In this document: positions 48,000 to 59,900 of the stretch, one piece after another | Layout: the number at the start of each line of letters is the position of its first letter | Position numbering within the stretch: position 1 is the stretch's first letter | The notes under the pieces: model-generated | What the model was told of the DNA's origin: nothing | What the model saw: only the letters and a program-made list of their open reading frames with translations | Database searches by the model: none | Assembly: GCA_916700875.1 (NCBI GenBank) | Contig: CAKAKS010000039.1 | Coordinates: forward strand, 12,530,544 to 12,594,543 | Direction of reading: 5' to 3' | From: Sebastes aleutianus | Taxonomy: Eukaryota > Chordata > Actinopteri > Perciformes > Sebastidae | DNA: 64,000 bases | Position numbers and translations under genes: made by a program

Positions 48000-50900
48000 G
48001 TAAGAGGATTTATAATTATTATTATCTAATAAACTCTGGTTGGTGCAGTGAGTCTGGCTGGACGACACGTTGGTGCTGGTCTCTCTGTAGTTTAATGCTC
48101 GTCCATTTATTCACCTCCTGTTTGTGAGTGTTGTAGAGCAGAACTGTGCTGCCATTTTAACCAGAGCTCCTAAAAGAAGAGATATTGATGTCCAGAGACA
48201 CATGTGGTTAAATAAAGGACAGATATAAAATGTCTTGCTGGAGTCATGAAGCTGACAGATCAGTGATCAGTCTTCTGTCTCTGGATATAAAGTACGGGGG
48301 ACTCTGATCAAAATAGAAACAGCAGAGGTTGAGATATCCTGACTTTTAGTCCATATGTTGACTTAAGCCCCAAGAATGCTGGATCCTACATTTCTTCTTG
48401 ATCTTGTAAGATCTTGCCCAGTGCATGCAGAGAACCTTGAAGGAGTGTTTCCTCTAGGATTTTTCCCAGCAGCAGTGCTGAAGTGCCCAAGTTTTATTTT
48501 GCGTGGTTGGTACCAATGGATTCCTTAGGTTTTCTAGTTTTATATGATGCCAGTATCTTCGCTAACGCTAATCTTGCTCTGAATTTGCTCTGAACTCTAT
48601 AGAGAATGTATTGTGTATGGGGACATTTTTATATCGCAGTGGCACTAATCATTTAGTAGCAGCGGCGCTTGAAACCATCAGGTTTTTTTAGACAAAGTTC
48701 CTTTAGACACACAGAGTGGTTCTCCTCGTGACGAGTTTGTGTAAAATCGGTGGAGTTTTTCCCTTTAAGCCTGCAGTCTGTAGCGCTCTAAAACCACTCA
48801 GTATCACGGTGGTTCAGCAGAATCACAGCTACGCTATCAGAGAGCTATTGAAACACAATCTGCGTATCAGGAGACTCGTGCAGTGAAGGATTCACTGTTG
48901 TGGCTGCTCCAGTTACAAATAAAATGTTTATTTCATGTTCGGTTTTGTCAAGATGGACTGAAGATATACAGAATTCAGTGAGCAGTTTCCTTATGGTCTG
49001 TTTGTGGGTTGAATTCTTCAAACATCTAAAACTCACAAATAAACATCACCAGTAAAAGCAGATTTTACACATATTTAAGTGGCTGCCATCATCATCTTTG
49101 CTTTTTTTGCGACATTTAGACTTTATTTTGATCCATAAATGTCAGAATATTTGAAGAAAGACGAGTGTTTCCTAAGAAGGGAGAGCAGGACATAAGGAAA
49201 TTATCCGTCTGTGGTTTTACAGTGCAGCTCTTTTTTTCTCGTGTGGACTCTCAGCTGCTCAGTGTTCAGCTTGTATCTCCTCCACAGCTGCTGTTCAGTC
49301 CAGCTTTCCTCATCTTCTTACCAAGTTTAGCTTAGCGTTGAGGTTGGCTGTTATCCAGCAGCCTGGAGGTCTGCTGCCAAGTCCCAGCACATCCAGCTGG
49401 CCGACCTCCTCCGTCCGTCACACACATTTTACTGCCGTCACCTCTGACCTCTCAGATACAGGCAGACAGTGACCCGGCTGTTGGTGTCACCGTTTTTTTA
49501 CCTCATAATGGCCTCAAAAAAACTGAACATCTATCTTGTTATATAATAAATCTGTTTTGATTGTAATGTAAGAAGAAGAAAGAGTCTGTGATACTTGACA
49601 CATTTTATTTGTTGTGGAAAAATGTACATCGTCTACTTCACTTAGTGATTTCCTACATTTCCCAGAATGCCTTTCGATAACCTCCAGATGAGGAATTTTA
49701 TGCTTTAAGCTGTTGGTTATTGTCCGTTACACAATTGAGAATACAACAATAGGATGTATTGAGTAGGAACACATGTGAACAGCAGTTAGTCCTAATCAGG
49801 GTTAACATCTGAGGTCAAAGGTCAGAGTTTAACCTAAATCTGTTCGTGTTTGGAAGTGGAAAACTGTTTTCTAAATTTAAGATTCAAGGTTAAATCAGGT
49901 GCTGATTCAAGGTTAAAGAGGCTGTTGATTCAATGTTAAACGGGCTGTTGATTCAATGTTAAACGGGCTGTTGATTCAATGTTAAACGGGCTGTTGATTC
50001 AATATTAAACGGGCTGTTGATTCAAGGTTAAACGGGCTGTTGATTCAAGGTTAAACAGGCTGTTGATTCAATGTTAAACGGGCTGTTGATTCAATGTCAA
50101 ACGGGCTGTTGATTCAAGGTTAAACGGGCTGTTGATTCAAGGTTAAACAGGTTGTTCTTTTAGGGTTAAAATGGGTTTACGGTTAAAGGGGCTGTTGATT
50201 TATGGTTAAACAAGCTGTTGATTCAAGTTTTAACAGGCTGTTCTTATAGGGTTAAATAGACTGTTGATTCAGGGTTAAAAGGGCTGTTGATTTAAGGTTA
50301 AACAACCTGTTGATTCAAGTTTTAACAGGCTGTTCTTATAGGGTTAAATAGACTGTTGATTCAGGGTTAAAAGGGCTGTTGATTTAAGGTTAAACAACCT
50401 GTTGATTCAAGTTTTAACAGGCTGTTCTTATAGGGTTAAATAGACTGTTGATTCAGGGTTAAAAGGGCTGTTGATTTAAGGTTAAACAACCTGTTGATTC
50501 AAGTTTTAACAGGCTGTTCTTATAGGGTTAAATAGACTGTTGATTCAGGGTTAAAAGGGCTGTTGATTTAAGGTTAAACAACCTGTTGATTCAAGTTTTA
50601 ACAGGCTGTTCTTATAGGGTTAAATAGACTGTTGATTCAGGGTTAAAAGGGCTGTTGATTTAAGGTTAAACAACCTGTTGATTCAAGTTCTAACAGGCTG
50701 TTCTTTTAGGGTTAAATAGACTGTTGATTCAGGGTTAAAAGGGCTGTTGATTTAAGGTTAAACAACCTGTTGATTCAAGTTTTAATAGGCTGTTGATTCT
50801 GGGTTAAACGGGCTGTTCTTTTTGGGTCAAACAGGCTGTTGATTAAGCAATAAAATGGACCATTGATTCCTGGTTAAATAAAGCATCAAATCCCAGCATG

Positions 50901-53900
50901 ACATGGCTGCTCTGAGCGCCTTCAGTTGATAAATTATGGTTTGATTGACGTTATGCTGAGTGAAACATGAATGAGACGATGTCTTAAAACATCTTAATTT
51001 GACACAGGCCAAGCTGCTGTCAGCTGAATGCTGGTTTAAATGTCACAATAGAAACGTCTGAGTTACTGCTTGACATTTCCAAGAGCCACTTTCTCTTCCA
51101 ACCACTGCAGCCAGGACACACTGAATTTATTCTAACACCACAGACAGAAACAGAGGACAGCACGTGGACCAAAACTCAGACTAAACACTACGTGAAGACT
51201 GTGGAAAAGGAGTGAAGTGTTGTCTTCCTATTGGACAGTTTACATGAGGACAGACAGGAACGATTATAGAGAGACCGTAGGGGTTGTTCTTCCTGTGAAC
51301 AGATAAACCTGTACCGCTGACGTCACATCTGAATATTTCCAGCTGCTCCATTCGTGTTTTATAACGTTAATGTCCAAAACGGCAGTTAACGTCTTGTGTT
51401 AGTGTTGGTCACTCTGAATCTGTGTCGTCATTTCAACCTGATGTTTAGCGAGGAGGGTCCGTTAGTGCTCATGTTGCTGATCTCTCTTCTGTGTTTGAGG
51501 GTGAATCTGGTTAGGATGATGCCTCTAAAGCTGCTCTGTCGAGGGGACACAATGTAGTGCTCAGCTTGTAACAATAGTGGTCAGATACCAATATATCTGT
51601 GATACGCCAAAATCAATATCACCCAGCTGGAGATACGTTTGTATGTGCACGGTTCTCCTGACATTTTGATTAGTTCAGCTGGATTTTATACCAGACGCCA
51701 ATTTCGATCGATTTCCGATTTAGAATCGAAATTGTGACACCCCTACATCCGAGCATCTCGGCATCCCGTGGAGCAGGGCTCGAGCTTAAGGACATCCCAT
51801 CATCCCAGGGTCGAAAAAAATAGGAATGGGGAGGATGAAAATTAATTTTGGGATGAATTTGGGATGAGTTGGTAGAAAAAAAATCCCCATTATATTAGAA
51901 TGTTTTGTGTAGCTCACAGTAAAACTCTCAGTAGAGAGTAAAACAGTCAATATGTAAACAATAAAACAAAACATGAGTATATCTTTATAAAAATGCATCA
52001 TAAATGTTGTATTTGTATATTTTTAATCAAGTGTATAGTTGCAGTTGTAGTCAGATTGTAGTACAATACATTCAATTACATCATTGTCTGTGGGATCTTG
52101 GTTTTAATGGTGATATTGCGTTTAAAATTCAGATTTTATACTATGCGAGGATAAAAAAATCGTATTTTCTTTTTTGTTGCGTCTCCATTGTAATCTCCGT
52201 GGCAATAAAGTTTATCTTACTTACAATTTATTCATCATCCTTAACTTCTAACCTTTCAAATAGGACCATATATAAGCATATAAGCCTAATGGCTGAGGAA
52301 CTGGTCCTTATTAATTATGGATCGTTATTTTATGCATTTCTTTCTGAGGAACAGGGCTAGGGCGCAGGAGGTTAACTAAGGATAACGTGGAAAAACAAAA
52401 ATGGCTTACATTCATTTCGGGAGGATGGTGAAAAAAGCTAGTCGAAGAAATAACTGCTAACCTGTTCATCTCTAACATTCCTCTGAGTGGAGGGGAGGAG
52501 GAACATGGAGGAAAGTAGTCCTTGAGGGGTCTTCAAGGGTTGTTGAGGGGGGGAGGTTTGTGAATTTTTTTTGAGGGAAGGTCCTTTAGGAAGTTCTTGT
52601 GCGTTTCAGTGGATTTTAAGGACCTTGAGAGATTTTTGAGCGCATCCCAGGTGTCCTTGGAGAATGTTTGTGCTCCAATCCTCTTCCCATCCCGCACCCT
52701 TCTGACGTAATTACAGATATCTTCAACGTCATTTCACCTTGTCACAACTCTACTTCTAGAAATCTGTAATTACATTTTAACTATCCCTAACTTCAGTTAG
52801 AGATATCTACAACATCATTCTGACTAGTCTCAATTTAATTTCAGATATCTAAAAAGGACAATGTAGATATCCACAGTTGAGGGGAATTAAAGATATCTTG
52901 AACTGGAATCCTGACTAGTCACAATTAAATTGTAGATATCTGGAACTGGAATTACGACTAGTCATAATTCACATTGTGGCTATCCGCAACTGAATTTTAG
53001 GTATCCGTAAAACCCCATAAACAAAGTAGTTTGAATCGTACTAGTCAAAATGTAATTACGGATATCTAAAATTAGAGTTTTGACTATAGGCAAAATGACG
53101 TTGCAGATATCTCTAATGAATATCCTGTGTAGCTATTAAATGTTTGCCATGCTGTCAATTCCCTCTGAAGGCCTCCTAAACATGGCCTTCAACATGTGTG
53201 CGTGAACAGTGTAACTACATTCCTGACGTGGCGCTCTGGACACGTGTCCAGGACGTCCAGCACCTCCCACATCTCCTGACAGGAGAAGAATGTGTTTTTA
53301 TTTATCTGAGTCGAGGGTCTGAGGACAGAGGGTGTCGTATACTGGACACACTGTAAAACCTCTCAGGCACATTTGTGATATTGGACTATATAAATAAAAT
53401 AGACTTGACTATGACATGGCTTCCAGTCAACCAGCTTCCCCTGTAGAGTTGTTCGATGCTTAGAAGGTGGATGATGGAATAAAAGGAATTTTGAGGTCAT
53501 TTATTAATTTAGTTTCACGAATGGTGATTCCCGGTGTTTTCTAGCATCTCAGTTCTCTGTAACTATAATTGATATGACTAAATGTCTCTACAGTGATTTC
53601 AGTTGAAAACAGTTATGTCATCAAAGTTGGGTCGAAGGGAAGATCTTGTGAAAAGTGACACAATATTTAAACTAGGGCTGTCAATCGATTAAAATATTTA
53701 ATCACAAATTAATCCCACATTTTTTTATCTGTTCTAAATGTACCTTAAAGGGAGATTTGTCAAGTAGTTAATACTCTTATCAACATGGGAGTGGACAAAT
53801 ATGCAGCTTATGCAAATGTATGTATATATTTATTATTGGAAATCAATGAACAACACAAAACAATGGCAGATATTGTCCAGAAACCCTCACAGGTACTGCA

Positions 53901-56900
53901 TTTAGCATACAAAATATGCCAAATCATAACATGGCAAACTGCAGGCAACAACAGCTGTCAGTGTGTCAGTGTGCTGACTTGACTATGGCTTGCCCCAAAC
54001 TGCATGTGATTATCATAAAGTGGGCATGTCTGTAAAGGGGAGACTCATGGTAGTTTGGAGCGTTATTTAACCTCCTTCACAACAAGCTAGTATGACATGG
54101 TTGGTACCAATGGATTCTTTAGGTTTTTCTAGTTTCTTATGATACCAGTATCTTCAGTCTAGCTTTAAAATTGATATGGTTGGTACCGATGGATTCCTTA
54201 GGTTTTGTAGGGAACATTTGATGTTTCTGACTGCAGTACTGTCTCAGATTTGTAGTTAATGTCTCAGACTTGAACCTGTTGTGTTCACAGTCTTGTTCTT
54301 TTGATTTTGTAACAATGAACCGTAATGATCTCAGCACCGTGTCTCGTTGTCACCTCACTCGGTCTAAGAGAAAGAACATGAAAAGGTCTCTCCTCTTATT
54401 ATAACCTCGCCCTCTTCACTTCTCTGTCTAGTGACACATTAAACAAACATCAACTCAAACACACAGAGAGACGGAGTGTTTGTGAAGTGCTGATCAGTAT
54501 CACTAATCTCTCTCTCAGCCGGCGAGTGACCTTGACAGGAATGTGGCTGGTTGTTGTAGTGAATGCCTCTCTGAGTGAATGAAGAGGAGGAGGAGGAGGA
54601 GGGTCGGTGTTTCCCAGCCCAGTATCAGAGCGGCGGTATAAACCAGACCCCTCCCTCCTGCGAGAGAGCTGGTTGGCGATCTTCTGGGGGTTTCCCAGCA
54701 TTCCAGGCAGTCATGTTTTTTTTATTCTTATAAGAGAGAAAGGATAAGAGCTGGTGGTTTCTCTTGTTACCACGACAACACCCTCTTAACCAGTCGCTAA
54801 ACCAGTAAGCTACACCCAACAGAAGCGCCTGGCAGTATTTATCATGCCCCATCAGGTCTGCTGTCGGAGCTGCAGGGAGGACGGAGGGTGTGTCCCAGCC
54901 TGTAGAGAGAGACGAGGTAAAACAAGGCTATATTCATGAAAAGTTTACATGACATTAACTCGTGGATGGTTGGTTGTTTTATTGATTGAACATCACAGAT
55001 CATGGATATATCAGACTATATCTGATCTGTACCAGTTAACAGCAGATACACTGAGGGTTGAGGTGTCGGGAGAAACACTCCTGACGGCTGATTGGCTGGT
55101 TATGTTGTGACTGACAGCCTGTAAGTTGCTGCAGCTCTGCTTTAAACTCCCAGGATGCACTGCTGCCTCAGGTGTGGGCGTCTCTTTCTCCTCCCCCTTC
55201 TTCAGGAGGAAACGTTTGGATGTTGACACGTCTGTTCAGGTACCGAAAGCTGTGTGTCACTTCCTGTTGGGCTGTCTGGTCAGACAGGTGTAGGTGTTTG
55301 AAACAGGAAGTGTTTAGAGGAGTTTTATTGTATATGAGTTTTATATATTGTTGGTGTTGCTCAGGTAGCAGGAGGCGTGTTTCCCCAAAGAGTCAGGTGA
55401 CGAGGGTTGTGGTCAGTACAGGTCTGTGGGGGTTAAAACTAATGCTGATTAACATTATTGGTTTGATTAATCGGTTGTTTAGTCCAGAAGATGTCACGGA
55501 ATCAGGATTAAGCCAAACCATAAAACCTTCAGCACGCTTCAGAAAATAGTTGTTTGATTTGAAATGTGTAAAATGATTATCAGACCCACTCGATTGATCC
55601 TGTGAGTGTCCTCAGTGATCGGAGCTGTTGTCATCTCAAGGGATGTGACGGTGAGAAAATTATCCCATCGGTTAATAAACTTCGGACTACTCTGATCTGA
55701 GACTCCGTACAGAGCAGACACTTTCAGTTCGTAGTGTCCGTCGTCCCGTTATGTGTTGATAACACGCTGCTGATTCACCAAAATCAACGAAATGGGTTTT
55801 ATTTCTGTAAAAAAAAGCAAAACAACGGAGGGTACGTAATGTAATCGGTGTGTGCCCGACCTCAGTGTAACACCGACTACCACGGCAAGCCTAGTCACCT
55901 CCAGGGTTAGTCAGTTCTGACCTTTGACCTCTGGGTTGGAGGAGGAGGAGGCAGGATGAAGGTGCTGCTCTCTGATCTTCTCCCGTCTCCTGGAGAGGAG
56001 GCGGTTTTGGGAGCGTTGCCATGGTGACGGCTGACACCTTCCCAGTGCTCCCTGCTCTGCCCTCCAACCCCCCACCCCAGCTGCTTCCCACCTGATAATT
56101 ACAGGGTTACAGGGTTCCTCTTCTTCCTCCTCCTCTTCTTCTTTGTCCTCTTTTTTCCTCGTCCTCTCTTTTCACCAATCTCTCATCCTTTTCCTCCTCC
56201 TCCTCCTCCTCCTCCAGAGCAAGCTGTAACACAGACATATAACCACTTCTTAAAGTTGTTATGGTGAACGTGTTGGCAAACAGCAGTCATTTGATGACTC
56301 CTAATTAATATAAAAGTATTGATTATAGCAGCTTTAACACTGAACGTCACTCTCATGGCTCTCATTAAATAATCACGTTAATTAATAAATTCTGCCGGAA
56401 TGGTTTTAACGAGTCTTCCTGTGAGGTAATATATTAGTGAAAAACACTTCTGATGTTTGATCTTTTATTCTTGTCAAACTAAACTTTCACCAACATCTGT
56501 GCTGTTTGTTTTAACACTCACACCACAGCTGTATTAGTCCATTCAACATTACATAGTGAAGTTTTTAATGTTGTGGTGTCGCAGCACAGATGTAGAGGAA
56601 ACTGTGTTCATACTAGTAACCGATCTGCAGTTTGAGGCATCCTGTCAACAGTTTACACTCTTTTATAACGGGGACTAGAGCTGTAACGGTACACAGGAGA
56701 CACGGTTCAATGTGAGTTCATTACAGCAGGAAAACAAACAAACCCATCAGGATCCGTTTGTTGTCTTGTATTCTGAACTGACAGTAGTTCAAGTGTCAAA
56801 GACAAACAGTCCTCCTGCTGGGGACTGAGAAACATTTTGGCAACTTTAGTAGGGGTGCACCGATTTACCGGCCAAACATCGGTATCGGCCGATATTCACC

Positions 56901-59900
56901 TTGTCGACAGCCATCGTCCTATCGGCACATAAGATGACGTTCACCGATGGCGGTAGCCGATGTTTATCTGTTGTGTTGCATCAATTCTGTGCCGGCTAAA
57001 TGTTGTGTTGCTTATTTGTCTCTGACATCAGTAACCAGCTGCTGATTTAGAGAAGAGGACGCTGGCTGGACACAACTCTGACATGATGGCGGGTGCCGTG
57101 TGCACCTCCGGTTTGTTTACAAATAAAAGTGAAAGAAAAGTCGTCCGTGTGGGAGTATGACACTGACTCAGAGACAGATCAGCGACAAGAACATTATGTT
57201 CAACGAAAAATGAAGCAGTAAAACAATGGCTTACAAGATTTATTAAAACAATCACTGTGGTCTGGACGAGCGAACCTGGTGTGTGCGTAATGTGTCACGA
57301 GAAGCCTGTCAGTCCAACGAGGGGTGACGCAGCACCCAGTACGTTACCGTGGGAACATCCTACACGCCATCCTACACGCCATCCAACCCGGACGGCTGAG
57401 TCAGCGAGGCCCGAAGCTGAGCCAGCAGAGCGGAGCTCTTCATCCGCTCCCCGGCGGCGTTCTGCCGCTACTAGTCCTCTAGTTAATCCATCACGGATGA
57501 CGTCGTTCAGTCAGTCGGTTAAAAATATATCTATAATAGGCGGCCGCTAATATATATAAATAAGTGAAGTCTGTGTGAGAAACACTGATTATGTTTCTAA
57601 TCGCTTTTACATTTACATTTAATTTATGTGTCACGAAACAAATATTTGTGTTGGGCTGTGTACTGAAACATTCTTCTCATTGAGTAGGTAGATGTTTAGC
57701 AGCTGAAAGGCTTTTGAAGCAGTTATTAAAAAAAAAAATAATAATATTTATCATGTGAAAGAAGGTTATATTAAAGGTTGTTTCATAAATGTGTATGAAT
57801 GAATCTGTGCTCATTCAAAGACAGTGTAATGAAATGCTGAATGACTTTAAAACAGTTCAGTTATTCTGTATAATGAAGAGATCTTTGTTTCCCGGCACAA
57901 AAGGGGAATAAATGACAGCAAAAACAAAATATATAAAAACATAGGTAATCGGTCAAATTGTTATTTTAAGCATCTCTATTGGTATCGGCCGGGCAGCCCT
58001 AACAGTGACCCATGAATGTAAATGCTCTCTGAGTTTCAGGGGATTGTTGTTGCGTACTGCTGAAGGGACGTGTTGACCTCTGAGTCTCTGGTCCAGATTG
58101 TGTTTAATCTCATTGAGTGATATCGTGTCTCTCACCCCTCTGCTCTCTGTTTCCTTTCAGATGGAGTCTCCGGTCTCCCCCCCGGCTCCTCCACCTCTCC
58201 ACCTCCTCGCTCCCGTCGCCAACAGCGACATCTCGTCACCCTGCGAGCAGATCATGGTTCGCACGCGCTCAGTAGCGGTGAACACGGCGGACGCCGCGCT
58301 GGAGACGGAGCCGGAGTGCCTGGGACCCTGTGAGCCCGGCACCAGCGTCAACCTGGAGGGCATCGTGTGGCAGGAGACCGAGGACGGTGAGATGATGGAC
58401 ATCCCCAGTCTGTTTCTGTTATCCGTACACATGTAAAAACACCAATAAGATGATAGTAGAAATATTACAACTACTTTTATTTGGAACACAAAATTATCCA
58501 ACAGCAGGTACACAAGTGTACCCATAGTGTATATATATATATTTAAGAACAAATGATAGCAAACGTGTCCCGCCCACTGTCACCCCCACTTCACCCCAGG
58601 ATAGACTTTAACTCAAGAATAGAATAGGAGGAGGAGGAGGAGGAGGAGGAGGAGGAGGAGGAGGAGGAGGAGGAGGAGGAGAAGAAGAAGGAGGATTACT
58701 CCTTCACTTCTAATGTAATAAAACATGCTGAATTAATCGTACACACGCTCATCAATAACTAAGTTAAAGGATGAGATTATGTCATTTTTGTTATGTCAGT
58801 GTAAATGGGATTGTTTCCATCTGGTTAGCAAATAAATATGATATCTTTTTTATTACTCCAAAAGAAGCTAAATTGGTCACAGAGCTGATTAACTTCAGTA
58901 ACAGCAAAAGGTCGACTTTGTGTACAAATGCACAGATATTCACCTTGTCCATCTGCATAAAGACAACTAGTGAAAGTAAAAGATATCTGGAGGAACTGGG
59001 AGAAAAATATTTCAATGGTTTCTTCTGTCATGAAAGAATAACACCAGCAATGCAGCAAAACTGTGCATGTGCACAACATTTTTCTGATCATCAGATGCTG
59101 TCAACACGATTATTTAACCTCCAGATATAAACCTAATCTAAAGGCTGAAATCTACGACGGTGTATCAGTGCCATTTCAGGTAAAAATATAATAGAATTAC
59201 AGAGCCGGTGGAGGGGGGTAATATTCCGAGAAAAAACTCATGATTTATGAGATTAAAGTGGTAAATTTCTGAGAAAAAATTTGAATATTCCCTGAGATTA
59301 GAAAGTCACAAATTTACCAGAAAAAAACTCTGAAAAATTGTGTTTTTTTTTGTAAAGGAACCACATCGCTTCAAGGTTGGATCAACCTAATCACACCACA
59401 GACGCCACAGAATATCCACGTTTTCTTCTCGTAAATTTACCACTTTAATCTCAGTATATATCCAAGTATTTTTCACCTACATTTACCACTTTAATCTCAG
59501 AGAACATCCACGTTTTTTTTCTTTTAAATTTACCATTTTAATTTCAGAGAATATCCAAGTTTTTTCTTGTGAATTTACCACTTTAATCTCTGAAAGTTCT
59601 TTCTCTAAATATTACCCCCTACCACCGGATCCTTAATTTTATTTTTACCCACAATGGCCCCGATATGCCATCGTAAGTTTTCTCGGCTGACAAATTGCTC
59701 CACGGATTTATTTGAGAATTAAAGATTACAGACCCACACATCCAACAAATGTTTTTGCTGAACTTGGAGCCTTACAGCCTTTAGTTCAGGCTCAGCTACA
59801 ATGAGGTTTGTCTGGAGTTGTGTTGTGTGACCCACATTATGAAAGTGGTGATGTCCAACAAGATGCCACACCAGACGCAGCGACTGATGTTCAGGTCTCA

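Larger units (their letters stand above)
48000..58160 (+). other. znf609 intron 2
   Basis: Bounded by the donor at 48000 and the acceptor at 58160. It contains a 23-bp/92-bp minisatellite, a GATATC-rich foldback, a fragment and a longer copy of the recurrent 'gggctgtcaa' element, and a hAT remnant with a decayed BED finger. The unlisted parts (48565-49880, 50870-51695, 54220-56845) show no recognised gene. Confidence 0.9.
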
